Shown here in pieces: positions 34,848 through 45,109 of a DNA stretch of 64,000 nucleotides (positions are counted from its first letter, which is position 1; each line of letters starts with the position of its first letter). The stretch covers positions 744,001 to 808,000 of the forward strand of contig NZ_CP014870.1 of assembly GCF_001661075.1 (NCBI RefSeq). Reading direction: 5' to 3'. Under the pieces are notes generated by a model. It was not told the origin of the DNA, made no database searches, and saw nothing but the letters and a program-made list of their open reading frames with translations. This DNA comes from Pseudomonas silesiensis (GTDB taxonomy: Bacteria > Pseudomonadota > Gammaproteobacteria > Pseudomonadales > Pseudomonadaceae). Both the position numbers and the translations under genes were made by a program.

Positions 34848-36785
34848 TTACTGATTCAGGCGTTTATCGACCAGGTCCTGGACCACGCCGGGATCAGCCA
34901 GGGTCGAAGTATCGCCCAAGGAGTCCAGCTCGTTGCAGGCGATCTTGCGCAGAATCCGCCGCATGATCTTGCCCGAACGTGTTTTCGGCAATGCCGGGGC
35001 CCACTGGATCAAGTCCGGTTTGGCGAAACTGCCGATTTCCTCGCCGACATGCGCCAGCAGTGCTTTTTTCAGTTCGTCGTTGGCCTCGGTGCCGTTCATG
35101 GGGGTGACGAAGGCATAGATGCCCTGGCCCTTGATGTCGTGGGGATAACCGACCACCGCCGCTTCGGCAATGCTGTCATGCAGCACCAGGGCGCTTTCCA
35201 CTTCGGCGGTACCGATGCGGTGTCCGGACACATTGATCACGTCGTCGATACGTCCGGTGATCCAGTAGTCGCCGTCTTCGTCGCGCCGCGCGCCGTCGCC
35301 GGTGAAGTAATAGCCGGGGTAAGGCTTGAAGTAAGTGTCGACCATCCGTTGCGGGTCGCCGTAGACACTGCGGATCTGCGCCGGCCAGCTGGATTTGATC
35401 GCCAGCACGCCACTGCCGGCGCCCTTGATCTCCTTGCCCGCTTCATCCAGCAACACCGGCTGCACGCCGAACATCGGTTGCGTGGCGCAGCCGGGTTTGA
35501 TGCGCTGGGCGCTGACCAGGGGGCTGAGCATGATGCCGCCCGTTTCGGTCTGCCACCAGGTGTCGACGATCGGGCAACGCTGCTCGCCGACGGTATTGAA
35601 GTACCATTCCCAGGCTTCCGGGTTGATCGGCTCACCGACACTGCCGAGCAATCGGAGGCTCGCCCGGGACGTTTCCTTCAAGGGTTCGAGGCCTTCGCGC
35701 ATCAACGAGCGCAGGGCGGTCGGTGCGGTGTAGAAAATGTTCACGTGGTGCTTGTCGATGACTTGCCAGAAACGCGAGCTGCTTGGATAACTTGGCACGC
35801 CTTCGAAGATCAGCGTGGTGGCGCCGTTGGCCAGCGGGCCGTAGACGATATAGCTGTGGCCGGTGACCCAGCCGACATCGGCGGTGCACCAGAACACTTC
35901 GTCGTCGCGGTAGTCGAGCACGTACTTGAAGGTCATTGCCGCCTGCAGCAGATAGCCACCGGTGGTGTGCAGTACGCCCTTGGGTTTGCCTGTGCTACCG
36001 GAGGTGTAAAGAATGAACAGCGGGTCTTCGGCGTCCATCGGCTCAGGCGGGCAATCATCGCTGACGTCGCGCAGCGCCTGGTGGTACCAGAGATCGCGAC
36101 CTTCGACCCAGTCAACCTCGCCCTGGGTGCGCTCGACCACAATGACCGTGCTGACGTTCGGGCAACTTTGCAGCGCCTTGTCGACCTTCTGCTTGAGCGG
36201 CACGACTTTGCCGCCGCGCACACCTTCATCGGCGGTGATCACGGTGCGGCAGTCGGCGTCGAGAATCCGGTCGCGCACAGAGTCCGGGGAAAAACCACCA
36301 AACACCACCGAATGCACCGCACCGATCCGCGTGCAGGCGAGCATGGCATAGGCCGCTTCGGGGATCATGGGCAGGTAGATGCACACCCGATCGCCTTTCT
36401 TCACGCCACGGCTTTTGAGCACGTTGGCCAGGCGACAGACGTGGTGGTGCAGTTTTTTGTAGGTAATCTGTGCGGATTCAGCGGGGTCGTCGCCTTCCCA
36501 GATGATTGCGGTCTGATCGCCGCGCTTTTCCAGATGGCGGTCGATGCAGTTGTAACTGACGTTCAGCTTCCCGCCGGCGAACCAGCTGGCCTCACCGGTT
36601 TTCAGGTTATAGCGCTGGACGGTATCCCATGGGGTACTCCAGTCGAGAAAGCGTTTGGCTTGTTCAGCCCAGAAGTCGCTCGGGTGCTCGATGGATTGAC
36701 GGTACAGGCGCCGGTAGTCGTCTTGACTTAATTGAGCAGCCCGGCGGACGGCATCGGCGTGGGGGAACGTGCTGATATCGAACAT
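34848..36785 (-). CDS. acs: Acetyl-CoA synthetase
   Basis: This 645-residue AMP-forming ligase is of normal length. It has the P-loop signature [15 protein letters not shown], the core WWQTETGG, the hinge/adenylate motif [20 protein letters not shown], and the C-terminal catalytic lysine in [11 protein letters not shown], the residue acetylated for control in this family. It activates acetate with ATP and CoA. In Pseudomonas acs is often co-regulated with catabolite control. The start ATG 36785 follows an AAGGAA site. A REP hairpin lies 50 bases upstream. Confidence 0.96.
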   Translation of the reverse strand: MFDISTFPHADAVRRAAQLSQDDYRRLYRQSIEHPSDFWAEQAKRFLDWSTPWDTVQRYNLKTGEASWFAGGKLNVSYNCIDRHLEKRGDQTAIIWEGDDPAESAQITYKKLHHHVCRLANVLKSRGVKKGDRVCIYLPMIPEAAYAMLACTRIGAVHSVVFGGFSPDSVRDRILDADCRTVITADEGVRGGKVVPLKQKVDKALQSCPNVSTVIVVERTQGEVDWVEGRDLWYHQALRDVSDDCPPEPMDAEDPLFILYTSGSTGKPKGVLHTTGGYLLQAAMTFKYVLDYRDDEVFWCTADVGWVTGHSYIVYGPLANGATTLIFEGVPSYPSSSRFWQVIDKHHVNIFYTAPTALRSLMREGLEPLKETSRASLRLLGSVGEPINPEAWEWYFNTVGEQRCPIVDTWWQTETGGIMLSPLVSAQRIKPGCATQPMFGVQPVLLDEAGKEIKGAGSGVLAIKSSWPAQIRSVYGDPQRMVDTYFKPYPGYYFTGDGARRDEDGDYWITGRIDDVINVSGHRIGTAEVESALVLHDSIAEAAVVGYPHDIKGQGIYAFVTPMNGTEANDELKKALLAHVGEEIGSFAKPDLIQWAPALPKTRSGKIMRRILRKIACNELDSLGDTSTLADPGVVQDLVDKRLNQ

Positions 36786-36836
36786 GACGGTTCCTTATTC
36801 TTGTTTTGAGACAAGAGGGGAGCTACACGACCCTCG

Positions 36837-36865
36837 TGTAGGAGCGAGCCAAGCTCGCTCCTACA
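36837..36865. repeat. Compact REP hairpin between pgi and acs
   Basis: TGTAGGAGCGAGC-CA-AGCTCGCTCCTACA form a single 29-nt hairpin made of two half-elements without a spacer. It probably arose by deletion inside a REP pair. Confidence 0.75.
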
Positions 36866-36897
36866 AGGTTAGTACCTCCCGCAGGAATGGCGTCGGA

Positions 36898-38562
36898 TCA
36901 GCCGCGGTGACGACCGCGGAAGTAGTCGATCAGGCCTTGGGTAGACGCATCGTCAGCCGGGGTTTCCTCGCTGCCGACCAGGCGGTTGTAGACGCCTTTG
37001 CCCAGTTCCTTGCCCAATTCCACGCCCCACTGATCGAAGGCGTTGATGCCCCAGACCACGCTTTGCACGAAGACTTTGTGTTCGTACATCGCCACCAGCG
37101 CGCCGAGACGACGCGGGCTGATGCGCTCGACCACCAGGGTGTTGCTCGGACGGTTGCCCTGAATCACCTTGTGCGGGGCGATTTTCTGCACGTCTTCTTC
37201 GCTCATGCCCTTGTCACGCAATTCGGCTTCTGCCTCGGTGCGGTTCTTGCCGAGCATCAATGCCTGGCTTTGTGACAGGCAGTTGGCGTACAGCCACTGG
37301 TGGTGGTCGGACACCGGGTTGAAGCTGACGATCGGCACGATGAAGTCAGCCGGGATCAGCTGGGTGCCCTGATGCAGCAACTGGTGGTAGGCGTGCTGAC
37401 CGTTGCAACCCACGCCACCCCAGATCACCGGACCGGTGTCGGTAGACACGGGAGTGCCGTCCTGACGCACGCTCTTGCCGTTGGACTCCATGTCCAGCTG
37501 TTGCAGGTGTTTGGTGATGTTGCGCAGATAGTGGTCGTACGGCAGGATCGCGTGGCTCTGCGCGCCCCAGAAATTGCCGTACCAAACGCCGAGCAACGCC
37601 AGCAGCACCGGCATGTTCTGTTCGAAAGGCGCGCTCTGGAAGTGCTGGTCCATGGTGTAGGCACCGGACAGCAGCTCCTTGAAGTTCGACATGCCGATGG
37701 CCAGGGCAATTGGCAGGCCGATGGCCGACCACAGCGAGTAACGCCCGCCGACCCAATCCCACATTGGGAAGATGTTTTCTTCACGGATACCAAACGCCAC
37801 GGCCGCCGCGTTGTTGCTGGAGACGGCGATGAAGTGACGATACAGCTCGGCCTCCGAGCCACCTTGAGCCAGGTACCAGGCACGCGCGGCCTGGGCATTT
37901 TTCAGGGTTTCAAGGGTGTTGAAGGATTTCGACGAGACGATGAACAGCGTGGTCTCGGCGCGCAGCTTCATGGTCAGTTCGTGAAACTCGGTGCCATCGA
38001 TATTCGCCAGGTAATGGCAGCGCACGCCTTTCTGTGCGTAGGACAGCAGCGCTTCGGAGACCAGCTCCGGGCCGAGGAAGGAGCCACCGATGCCGATGTT
38101 CACTACGTCGGTGATCGGCTTCTCGGTGTAACCGCGCCACAGACCATCGTGAATACGGCCGACGAGGTCGGTGATCTGGTTCAGTACCTTGTGCACTTCC
38201 GGCATCACGTTGACGCCGTTGACCGACAGCTTGTCGCCCACCGGGCGGCGCAGGGCGGTATGCAAGGCCGGACGACCTTCCGATGAGTTGACGATTTCGC
38301 CGTCGAACAGCGCTTTGATCGCGCCCTGGAGGTCGACTTGGTTGGCCAGGCCCACCAGCAGATCGCGGGTCTCGGCGTTGATCAGGTTCTTCGAATAGTC
38401 GAGAAACAGACCACAGCTGCTGAGGGTGAATTGAGTAAAGCGCTGCGGATCGGCATTGAAGGCTTCGCGCATGCTGAAATCCTGCATGGCTTGGCGGTGA
38501 TCTTTCAACGCTTGCCAGGCGGGCAGAGCGGTCACATCGTGAGGAGTGCGGTAGTACGCCAT
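36898..38562 (-). CDS. pgi: Glucose-6-phosphate isomerase
   Basis: This 554-residue enzyme has both PGI signatures, [20 protein letters not shown] (here as [18 protein letters not shown]) and the later [14 protein letters not shown], and the catalytic region [18 protein letters not shown]. It interconverts glucose-6-phosphate and fructose-6-phosphate in the cytoplasm. In Pseudomonas, which lacks phosphofructokinase, it serves gluconeogenesis and the EDEMP cycle. Start ATG 38562. Confidence 0.97.
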   Translation of the reverse strand: MAYYRTPHDVTALPAWQALKDHRQAMQDFSMREAFNADPQRFTQFTLSSCGLFLDYSKNLINAETRDLLVGLANQVDLQGAIKALFDGEIVNSSEGRPALHTALRRPVGDKLSVNGVNVMPEVHKVLNQITDLVGRIHDGLWRGYTEKPITDVVNIGIGGSFLGPELVSEALLSYAQKGVRCHYLANIDGTEFHELTMKLRAETTLFIVSSKSFNTLETLKNAQAARAWYLAQGGSEAELYRHFIAVSSNNAAAVAFGIREENIFPMWDWVGGRYSLWSAIGLPIALAIGMSNFKELLSGAYTMDQHFQSAPFEQNMPVLLALLGVWYGNFWGAQSHAILPYDHYLRNITKHLQQLDMESNGKSVRQDGTPVSTDTGPVIWGGVGCNGQHAYHQLLHQGTQLIPADFIVPIVSFNPVSDHHQWLYANCLSQSQALMLGKNRTEAEAELRDKGMSEEDVQKIAPHKVIQGNRPSNTLVVERISPRRLGALVAMYEHKVFVQSVVWGINAFDQWGVELGKELGKGVYNRLVGSEETPADDASTQGLIDYFRGRHRG

Positions 38563-38809
38563 CGCTGCGGGTTTCCTTTTTACTTGAACGGCCTTTTGAA
38601 CACTAAAAATACCGGAGCGCTGTGGGTGGGCGGTCCGGTCAACTGCGTCGACACGATTTCATGGCGCAGGGCGAATACAGTAACTCTCGCGCGGTGATCT
38701 GTCTTGACTTTGTCTGACCTGTTTCCGGTACTTTTTTGACAGCGAACCGGGAATAGTCCGACGGATGGAGGGAGAAAGTACTGCGTTATGAATATAGCCG
38801 CAGATCAAA
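38563..38809. other. Non-coding region upstream of pgi
   Basis: About 250 bases with no supported gene. It presumably holds the pgi promoter on the minus strand. A GTCTTGAC...TTTTTTGACAG stretch near 38699-38742 is A/T-rich but gives no clear promoter match. Confidence 0.4.
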
Positions 38810-38899
38810 TGTGGGAGCGGGCTTGCTCGCGAAGTGGGTGAGTCAGTCAACACATTTGTTGACTGACCCACCCACTTCGCGAGCAAGCCCGCTCCCACA
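38810..38899. repeat. 90-bp near-perfect palindromic REPIN
   Basis: Arms of 42 bases match with a single mismatch: the usual GTGGGAGCGGGCTTGCTCG core extended by CGAAGTGGGTG(A/G)GTCAGTCAACA. They are separated by a few central bases. It lies 12 bases after the panC stop. Confidence 0.9.
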
Positions 38900-38911
38900 A
38901 GGGGCGGTGTT

Positions 38912-39772
38912 TTATGCGGATGCGTCGAGGTTCAGGTGCAGGTTGTCGATCAACCGCGTGGTGCCGAGGAACGCCGCCACCAGTATCACCAGGTCCCGAT
39001 CCTGCGCAGTCGCCGGGCGCAGGGTCTGGGCATGGCGAATTTCCAGGTAATCAGGACGCAGGCCAGCCGCTTCCAGTTGCTTGATCTGCGCCGAAATCAA
39101 CGTCGGGAAATCCCGGTCGCCTTGTTTGATGGCTTCGGCAATCGCCGACAGTGTGCGATACACAATCGGCGCAACCGCCCGCTGTTCTTCGCTGAGGAAA
39201 CCATTGCGCGACGACAGCGCCAGGCCATCGGCCGCCCGCACGGTCGGTTCTCCAATGATCTGGATCGGCATGTTCAGGTCATGGACCAGGGATTTGATCA
39301 CCGCCAGTTGCTGGAAGTCTTTCTGCCCGAAGATCGCGAGGTCCGGCTGGACCATGTTGAACAACTTGCTGACGACCGTCGCCACCCCTTCGAAATGCCC
39401 GGGACGGCTGGCGCCGCACAAACCTTCGGAGAGTTGCGGGACACTGACCCGGGTCTGGCCGGCGGTGCCCTCTGGGTACATTTCTTCGACAGATGGCGCG
39501 AACAGCAAATGGCAACCGGCCTGGAGCAATTTTTCCTGGTCGGCGGCGAGGGTGCGGGGGTATTTGTCGAGGTCTTCGCCGGCGCCGAATTGCAGCGGAT
39601 TGACGAAAATGCTCGCGACGACGAAATCCACCCGTTGGGTGGCCTTGGTAATCAGCGCGACATGACCGCTGTGCAGGTTACCCATGGTCGGCACGAAGCC
39701 GATGCGCTTGCCTTCGCCGCGGGCACGGGCCACGGCGGCCCGCAGTTCGCGTACGGTTTTGACGGTGTTCAT
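38912..39772 (-). CDS. panC: Pantothenate synthetase
   Basis: This 286-residue enzyme ligates pantoate and beta-alanine with ATP. It has the HIGH-type motif ([12 protein letters not shown]), the [19 protein letters not shown] segment and a KMSKS-like [12 protein letters not shown]. The ATG start at 39772 overlaps the panB stop by four bases, so the two pantothenate genes are coupled. Confidence 0.96.
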   Translation of the reverse strand: MNTVKTVRELRAAVARARGEGKRIGFVPTMGNLHSGHVALITKATQRVDFVVASIFVNPLQFGAGEDLDKYPRTLAADQEKLLQAGCHLLFAPSVEEMYPEGTAGQTRVSVPQLSEGLCGASRPGHFEGVATVVSKLFNMVQPDLAIFGQKDFQQLAVIKSLVHDLNMPIQIIGEPTVRAADGLALSSRNGFLSEEQRAVAPIVYRTLSAIAEAIKQGDRDFPTLISAQIKQLEAAGLRPDYLEIRHAQTLRPATAQDRDLVILVAAFLGTTRLIDNLHLNLDASA

Positions 39773-40569
39773 GCAGAGAATCCGTGTTCGATAGCTGGAA
39801 AAGAAGCCGCTTTGACTTCGGTGACGTAAGCGCTCAAGGCCGCGTGAATGCTGGTTTGGCCAGTCATGAAGTTTTTCACGAACTTTGGCACGCGGCCGGT
39901 GATGGACAGGCCCAGCATGTCGTGCAGCACCAGCACTTGGCCATCGGTGCCGCTGCCGGCGCCGATGCCGATCACCGGGATCTTCACCGCCTGGGTGATT
40001 TCTTCGGCCAGTTCACTCGGCACGCATTCGAGCAGCAGCATTGCCGCGCCGGCCTGTTCGAGGGAGATCGCGTCGGCACGCATCTGCCGCGCCTGGTTTT
40101 CGTTGCGGCCCTGGACTTTGTAACCGCCAAGGATGTTCACCGACTGCGGCGTCAACCCCATGTGCGCGCATACCGGAATGCCGCGCTCGGCCAGCAGGCG
40201 GATCGAATCCGCCAGCCACAAGGCGCCTTCGACCTTGACCATGTGCGCCCCGGCTTGCATCAACAGCGCGCTGTTGGTCATGGCCTGGTCGGTGGTGGCG
40301 TAGGCCATGAAGGGCAGGTCGGCAAGAATCAACGCATCGGCGTTGCCGCGTTTGACGGCTGCCACGTGATACGCCATTTCAGCGGTGGTGACCGGCAGGG
40401 TGCTGTCGTGGCCCTGCAAAACCATGCCGAGGGAGTCGCCCACCAGCAGCACTTCGACACCCGCTTCATTGCAAGCGTGGGCGAAAGTGGCGTCATAGCA
40501 GGTCAGCATGGTGATCTTTTCACCTTTTTGCTTGAGACCTTGCAGTGTGGTCAGGGTGATGGCTGGCAT
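39769..40569 (-). CDS. panB: 3-methyl-2-oxobutanoate hydroxymethyltransferase
   Basis: This 266-residue TIM-barrel enzyme transfers a hydroxymethyl group from 5,10-methylene-THF to ketoisovalerate. It has the Mg-binding segment [47 protein letters not shown] (in part) and the catalytic [10 protein letters not shown]. It is the first gene of panBC. A REPIN separates it from folK upstream. Confidence 0.96.
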   Translation of the reverse strand: MPAITLTTLQGLKQKGEKITMLTCYDATFAHACNEAGVEVLLVGDSLGMVLQGHDSTLPVTTAEMAYHVAAVKRGNADALILADLPFMAYATTDQAMTNSALLMQAGAHMVKVEGALWLADSIRLLAERGIPVCAHMGLTPQSVNILGGYKVQGRNENQARQMRADAISLEQAGAAMLLLECVPSELAEEITQAVKIPVIGIGAGSGTDGQVLVLHDMLGLSITGRVPKFVKNFMTGQTSIHAALSAYVTEVKAASFPAIEHGFSA

Positions 40570-40836
40570 GAAAAGTTCCTCATTCAGGCGCTGTGGAAAC
40601 TACTGCGAGTAACGCGCGTGATTCTTCGTTAAATACAGGCGCACGGTCTGTTGTCGTGCTTTGAAGGCCTGGATTGCGCCCTTTAACGCCGTATTGGCGG
40701 CAGCGGGACGCCTATAGTCGTGAGGAGAACTCGGGAAGTCAATTGGGTGTGTTACCGCGTTGTTACGTGTGGGGTGTTACCGGGGGGACTGATGCGTTTC
40801 AGCAGGCGCAGCTCTTGTATTCGACACAAACCCCTC

Positions 40837-40926
40837 TGTGGGAGCGGGCTTGCTCGCGAATGCGGTGTGTCAGACAACAGGTGTGCTGGATGACACACCG
40901 CATTCGCGAGCAAGCCCGCTCCCACA
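40837..40926. repeat. Long-arm palindromic REPIN between panB and folK
   Basis: Arms of 35-36 bases are perfectly complementary: GTGGGAGCGGGCTTGCTCG extended by CGAATGCGGTGTGTCA. They are separated by ~19 bases. The 368-base gap 40570..40937 otherwise shows no gene and probably contains the panB promoter. Confidence 0.9.
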
Positions 40927-40937
40927 AGGGATCTGCG

Positions 40938-41423
40938 TCAATCTTGGGGGAGGCGTTCCAGGCCGACGAACGGGCAGGCGGCGAGCAATTCCGGGAGGCT
41001 GCGGCCATCGGCCAGGCGCAAATCCGCTGGCGCCAGTTCTGCCAGGGGATACAGGACGAAAGCCCGTTCCTGCAGATGGTAATGAGGCACTTTGAGGCGA
41101 GGCTCATCGATCAGCCGATCACCGAACAGCACAATGTCGAGATCCAGCGTGCGCGGCCCCCAACGTTCGAGACGCTCGCGGCCCTGCCCGTTCTCGATCG
41201 CTTGCAGCGCATCCAGCAGCTCCAGCGGTGGCAGCGTGCTATCGAGGGCGGCGACGGCGTTGGTGTAGCGCGGTTGCCCGGGCAGCAGCGAATCGCTTTG
41301 ATAAAACGCCGAAACCCCAACCAGTCCGGTCTGCGGCAACTGTGCCAGCGCATCGATCGCGCTGCGCAATTGTTCGGCGGGGTCAGCCAGGTTGCTGCCC
41401 ATGCCGATGTAGATGCGTTCCAT
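40938..41423 (-). CDS. folK: 2-amino-4-hydroxy-6-hydroxymethyldihydropteridine pyrophosphokinase
   Basis: This 161-residue HPPK has the signature RWGPRTLDLDIVLFGD (Mg-binding Asp pair) and the N-terminal YIGMGSNLADP. It makes the pyrophosphate precursor for dihydropteroate in folate synthesis. It starts 3 bases after the pcnB stop, the usual pcnB-folK operon of gamma-proteobacteria. Confidence 0.95.
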   Translation of the reverse strand: MERIYIGMGSNLADPAEQLRSAIDALAQLPQTGLVGVSAFYQSDSLLPGQPRYTNAVAALDSTLPPLELLDALQAIENGQGRERLERWGPRTLDLDIVLFGDRLIDEPRLKVPHYHLQERAFVLYPLAELAPADLRLADGRSLPELLAACPFVGLERLPQD

Positions 41424-41426
41424 GGC

Positions 41427-42827
41427 TTACTCGCCCGGGGCGCTCGGGGCGCCGGCTGCGCGTTTGCGCTTGGCGCCACCGCTGCGGCGACGTTTGCGTG
41501 GCGCTCCGGTGCCGTCATCCTTGCCGCTGAGATCGCGGATCATGTCCCGACGTTCGCTGTCGTTGGCGTCCTGATAATCCGTCCACCATTCGCCCAGGCC
41601 ATCGGTCTGTTCGCCGGCGCTTTCGCGCAGCAGCAGGAAGTCGTAACCGGCGCGGAAGCGTGGATTGTCCAGCAACAGGTCGGCACGTTTGCCGCTGCGG
41701 CGGGGCAGGCGCTCCTGCATGTCCCAGATCTCGCGGATCGGCATGGTGAAGCGTTTAGGAATCGCGATCCGCTGGCACTGTTCGGCAATCAGCTCATGGG
41801 CCGCTTCCTGCATGGCCGGGATAGGCGGCATGCCACGCTCCTGCAAACGCAGGACTCGCGCCGGCAGCGCCGGCCAGAGCAGGGCGGCAAAGAGGAACGC
41901 CGGGGTCACCGGTTTATTCTGCTTGATCCGCAGGTCAGTGTTGATCAACGCATCACTGATCAGCGTGTGGGTGTACGTCGGGTTGTATTCCAGCGCTTCG
42001 GCACTGGCCGGGAACAGCGGATCGAACAACTGCAGGTCGACCAGCATCTCGAAGGTGTCCGCGGCATGGCCGGAGAGGAACAACTTGAGGACTTCTTCGA
42101 ACAGGCGGGCAGACGGGATTTCACGCAGCATCGGCGCCAGTTCACGAATGGGCGCGGCGCTGTGTTTTTCGATGCCGAAATTCAGCTTGGCGGCGAAACG
42201 AACGGCCCGCAACATCCGCACCGGGTCTTCCTGGTAACGTTGCTTCGGATCGCCAATCAGGCGGATCAAATGATTGCGAATGTCGTGTACGCCATTGGCG
42301 TAATCGAGAATGCGTTCGCTGACCGGATCGTAATACAGGGCGTTGATGGTGAAGTCGCGGCGTTGCGCGTCCTCTTCCAGCGTGCCGTAGACGTTGTCGC
42401 GCAGAATGCGTCCGCTCTCGTTGCGAGAAGACTGATTGCTGTCTTCTTCTTCATCGTTTTGCGGATGATTGGCACGGAAGGTCGCGACTTCGATGATTTC
42501 GCGGCCAAAGTGGATGTGTACCAGTTTGAATCGACGCCCGATGATCCGCGCGTTGCGGAATTCGGCCCGGACCTGTTCCGGTGTGGCACTGGTGGCGACG
42601 TCGAAGTCTTTTGGGGTAATGCCCAGCAGCATGTCGCGCACACAACCACCGACCAGATAAGCCTGGTAACCGGCGTTCTGCAGGCGTTCGACGATATTCA
42701 CCGCGTAACGGCTGAATTGCGTCTTTTGCAGCGAATGTTGGCCGCTGTTGAGCACTTCAGGCGTGCTGCGAATGTGTTGCGTATGACGCTTGGGAGAACG
42801 GAATGACTGGAACAGCTTCTTCAGCAT
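41427..42827 (-). CDS. pcnB: Poly(A) polymerase I
   Basis: This 466-residue nucleotidyltransferase has the pol-beta-type site (LVGGCVRDMLLG then KDFDVATSATPEQV) and the RRDFTINALYYDP and RIIGRRFKLVHIHFGREIIE segments. The C-terminal tail is basic (KRRRSGGAKRKR), as usual for PcnB. It adds 3' poly(A) tails that speed RNA decay. ATG 42827 is preferred over GTG 42836. The crcZ gene lies upstream, as in other Pseudomonas. Confidence 0.95.
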   Translation of the reverse strand: MLKKLFQSFRSPKRHTQHIRSTPEVLNSGQHSLQKTQFSRYAVNIVERLQNAGYQAYLVGGCVRDMLLGITPKDFDVATSATPEQVRAEFRNARIIGRRFKLVHIHFGREIIEVATFRANHPQNDEEEDSNQSSRNESGRILRDNVYGTLEEDAQRRDFTINALYYDPVSERILDYANGVHDIRNHLIRLIGDPKQRYQEDPVRMLRAVRFAAKLNFGIEKHSAAPIRELAPMLREIPSARLFEEVLKLFLSGHAADTFEMLVDLQLFDPLFPASAEALEYNPTYTHTLISDALINTDLRIKQNKPVTPAFLFAALLWPALPARVLRLQERGMPPIPAMQEAAHELIAEQCQRIAIPKRFTMPIREIWDMQERLPRRSGKRADLLLDNPRFRAGYDFLLLRESAGEQTDGLGEWWTDYQDANDSERRDMIRDLSGKDDGTGAPRKRRRSGGAKRKRAAGAPSAPGE

Positions 42828-42929
42828 GGGATGCACTGTTTGAAGGAATGTTCGGCCAAAACGAAGAATGACCGCATGATGGGCGGGGATTCTAGCATTT
42901 AGTCGGGGGATGGTGTAGGACGCAGTAGA

Positions 42930-43055
42930 TGTAGGAGCATCCGGTTGACGCTCGATTGCTCGCGATGGTTGTGAACGATAACGCGTACAGCCTGATACCC
43001 AACGACGCCCTCAGGTTCTTCGCGAGCAATCGAGCGTCGACCGGCTGCTCCTACA
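42930..43055. repeat. Extended REP pair with additional paired segment
   Basis: Arms TGTAGGAGC and GCTCCTACA are lengthened by a complementary insert (ATCCGGTTGACGCTCGAT / ATCGAGCGTCGACCGG) before the GCTCGCGA core. The spacer has GTGAACGATAACGCG. It lies between crcZ and pcnB. Confidence 0.8.
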
Positions 43056-43081
43056 GGAAGCGGGGGTGGAGGGGAATCGCG

Positions 43082-43452
43082 GAAACTACAAGGGGAGCCG
43101 AAGCTCCCCAAGAAAGTAGTTGCATGCTCTATTTTTATTTTTAATTCGGGCTTCTTGTTTTTGTTGAGTGCCCTCGCCATGAAGATTTTCCTTCATGACC
43201 CTCCCAATCGGGAGCCAAGAGCAAACGGATTGCTTTGGTCGCTGTGTTGCAGTGATCTTGCGATCCAACCAGTTCAGGCACTGTCTAGAGACAGTTTTTA
43301 TTGTTCTCGGCCTGGTCGTGGGGCACGCCCCAAATACAACGCCTCTCCAAAAGAATCAGTTAGCTGCGCCTCTCGCCGTCTTGTTTTTATTGTGCGTGAG
43401 TCGATTCGTCTTATTTTTATTGTCTTGTGCATTGCTTGTTATTGTTCTTGTA
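43082..43452 (-). ncRNA. crcZ: CrcZ-like small RNA (catabolite repression control)
   Basis: The RNA lies between cbrB and pcnB on the minus strand, the CrcZ position in Pseudomonas. It would start near 43452, 12 bases after a sigma-54 -12 element. It would end at the hairpin GGGGAGC-TTCG-GCTCCCC (43109..43092). Six A-rich Hfq/Crc-type motifs are present on the minus strand: AAGAACAATAACAA, ACAATAAAAATAAG, ACAATAAAAACAAG, AACAATAAAAACT, AACAAAAACAAGAAG and TTAAAAATAAAAATAG. CrcZ sequesters Hfq (with Crc) and so relieves translational repression of catabolic genes. The ends are estimated. Confidence 0.9.
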
Positions 43453-43462
43453 CCAAACATAT

Positions 43463-43478
43463 AGCAGGGTGCGTGCCA
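43463..43478 (-). promoter_or_regulatory. Sigma-54 promoter of crcZ
   Basis: On the minus strand TGGCAC (43478..43473), five bases, and CTGCT (43467..43463) match the -24/-12 consensus with only one mismatch in the conserved boxes. CbrB is the expected activator. Confidence 0.88.
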
Positions 43479-43537
43479 ACTTTTGTGAACCTCAGCAAAA
43501 CAAGGGGTTGCGTGGTCTGGACGGCTTTTTCGAGGCC

Positions 43538-43575
43538 CAAAAAAACCGGGGCTTCGTTACCGTAAGCCCCGGTTT
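43538..43575 (-). terminator. Terminator of cbrB
   Basis: AAACCGGGGCTT, a 9-nt loop and AAGCCCCGGTTT form a perfect 12-bp stem. On the minus strand it is followed by TTTTTTGGG. It separates cbrB from the crcZ promoter. Confidence 0.9.
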
Positions 43576-43576
43576 C

Positions 43577-43628
43577 TGTTACGTGAGAAAGCTGAGGTAA
43601 CAGTTTCTTCACGATTTTCAGGTGTTAC
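43577..43628 (-). promoter_or_regulatory. Putative CbrB binding sites upstream of crcZ
   Basis: TGTTAC at 43577..43582 and GTAACA at 43597..43602 form an inverted pair with 14 bases between. A third TGTTAC is at 43623..43628. They are ~100-150 bases upstream of the crcZ sigma-54 promoter. The TGTTAC/GTAACA half-site is the known CbrB recognition sequence. Confidence 0.75.
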
Positions 43629-43650
43629 CCGCACATCGGACAGCTGTGGT

Positions 43651-45087
43651 TCAGCTCTCGCTGGCCACGCCGGTCTTGCGCCGCGGAATGCCCAGGCGCT
43701 GGCGGCGTTCCCACAGGCATTTGCGGCTGACCCCGAGTTTGCGGGCCAGCTCGGTTTCGGTCATGTGGTCCTGATGTTCGAGAACGAAGTGCTGGAAGTA
43801 GTCTTCCAGTGACAGGTCTTCGGTCGGCTCGTGGCTGCTGTTTCCGGCGCTGTTACCTTGTTGCGGCACCAGGCCGATGAAGTCGTCTTCTTCCAGGTCG
43901 CTCAGTTCGATGTCGATACCCAGCAGTTCGGCGGAAATCTCCGGGCTCTCGCACAGGATGACCGCGCGCTCGACGGCATTTTCCAGCTCGCGAACGTTAC
44001 CCGGCCAGGAATAGTGACGAATCGCCTGCTCGGCGTCCGCGGCAAACCTCAGGTCGGTGCGATTGACGCGCGCGCTCTGCCGCGCCAGGAAGGCATTGGC
44101 GATTTCGTTGACGTCCGCACCGCGTTCGCGCAGGGCTGGCAGTTTCAACGCAATCACGTGGAGGCGATAGTACAAGTCCTCCCGGAACTGGCCGATCTTC
44201 GCCAGGCTCTTGAGGTCGCGGTGAGTCGCGGCGATCAGGCGTACATCGACCTTCTGCGACTGCACCGAGCCCACCCGGCGAATTTCGCCTTCCTGCAGCA
44301 CGCGCAGCAGACGGGCCTGGGCTTCCAGTGGCAGTTCGCCGATTTCGTCAAGGAACAGGGTGCCACCATCGGCCGCTTCTACCAGGCCGGCACGCCCGGC
44401 GCTGGCGCCGGTGAACGCGCCTTTTTCGTGGCCGAACAGTTCGGACTCGATCAGGCTTTCCGGAATGGCCGCGCAGTTCACCGAGATCATCGGTGCCTTG
44501 GCGCGTCTGGACAAGTTGTGCAGGGCACGCGCCACCAGTTCTTTACCGGTACCGGACTCGCCCTGGATCAGGACATTGGAGTCGGTTGGCGCGACTTTGC
44601 GGATCTTGCTGTACAGGTCCTGCATCGGCGGGCACGAGCCGATGATGCCGATTTCCCCGTTGCTGTTGTCGATACCCGGCTTTGCCGCGCCATTGCCGGT
44701 TTTGCCGGCGACAGGTTCGCTGCTGGTTTGCGCCGATTGCCGGTCACGCAGGATGCGCGCGACGGCCTGGAGCATTTCGTCGTGATCGAAAGGCTTGGCG
44801 ATGTAATCCACCGCGCCCATCTTCATCGAATCGACCGCCGAACGCAGGCTGGCGTAGCTGGTCATGATCAGCACCGGCGTGCCCTGGCCAAGCTTGATCA
44901 GCTCGGTGCCCGGTGCGCCAGGCAGGCGCAGGTCACTGACGATCAGGTCGAACGTGGGAATGGTGAAGCGTTCTTGTGCTTCCTGCACTGAACCGGCTTC
45001 GCTGACCTGGTACTGGTTACGTTCCAGCAGGCGGCGCAAGGCGGAGCGGATGATTGTTTCGTCTTCGACGATCAAAATGTGCGGCAT
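43651..45087 (-). CDS. cbrB: Sigma-54-dependent response regulator CbrB
   Basis: This 478-residue NtrC-family regulator has a receiver ([20 protein letters not shown], phosphoacceptor in [10 protein letters not shown]), a AAA+ domain with Walker A GESGTGKE, the GAFTGA sigma-54 contact loop (EKGAFTGAS) and [12 protein letters not shown], and a C-terminal Fis-type HTH ([21 protein letters not shown]). With CbrA it senses carbon/nitrogen state and activates crcZ. It is 22 bases from the cbrA stop. Confidence 0.97.
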   Translation of the reverse strand: MPHILIVEDETIIRSALRRLLERNQYQVSEAGSVQEAQERFTIPTFDLIVSDLRLPGAPGTELIKLGQGTPVLIMTSYASLRSAVDSMKMGAVDYIAKPFDHDEMLQAVARILRDRQSAQTSSEPVAGKTGNGAAKPGIDNSNGEIGIIGSCPPMQDLYSKIRKVAPTDSNVLIQGESGTGKELVARALHNLSRRAKAPMISVNCAAIPESLIESELFGHEKGAFTGASAGRAGLVEAADGGTLFLDEIGELPLEAQARLLRVLQEGEIRRVGSVQSQKVDVRLIAATHRDLKSLAKIGQFREDLYYRLHVIALKLPALRERGADVNEIANAFLARQSARVNRTDLRFAADAEQAIRHYSWPGNVRELENAVERAVILCESPEISAELLGIDIELSDLEEDDFIGLVPQQGNSAGNSSHEPTEDLSLEDYFQHFVLEHQDHMTETELARKLGVSRKCLWERRQRLGIPRRKTGVASES

Positions 45088-45109
45088 TGATTCGATACTC
45101 TCGACGGTC

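Noticed and set aside
34743..36731. A 662-codon plus-strand frame across acs
   Set aside because: It starts within a REP element and mirrors acs; no ribosome site or conserved motif.
40674..42806. A 710-codon plus-strand frame across folK and pcnB
   Set aside because: Both pcnB and folK are certain on the minus strand; the plus frame crosses a REPIN and has no recognisable family.
43155..43565. Plus-strand frames of 136 and 89 codons between pcnB and cbrB
   Set aside because: The region is the crcZ RNA on the opposite strand; the apparent hydrophobic peptide comes from its A-rich motifs read as T-rich.
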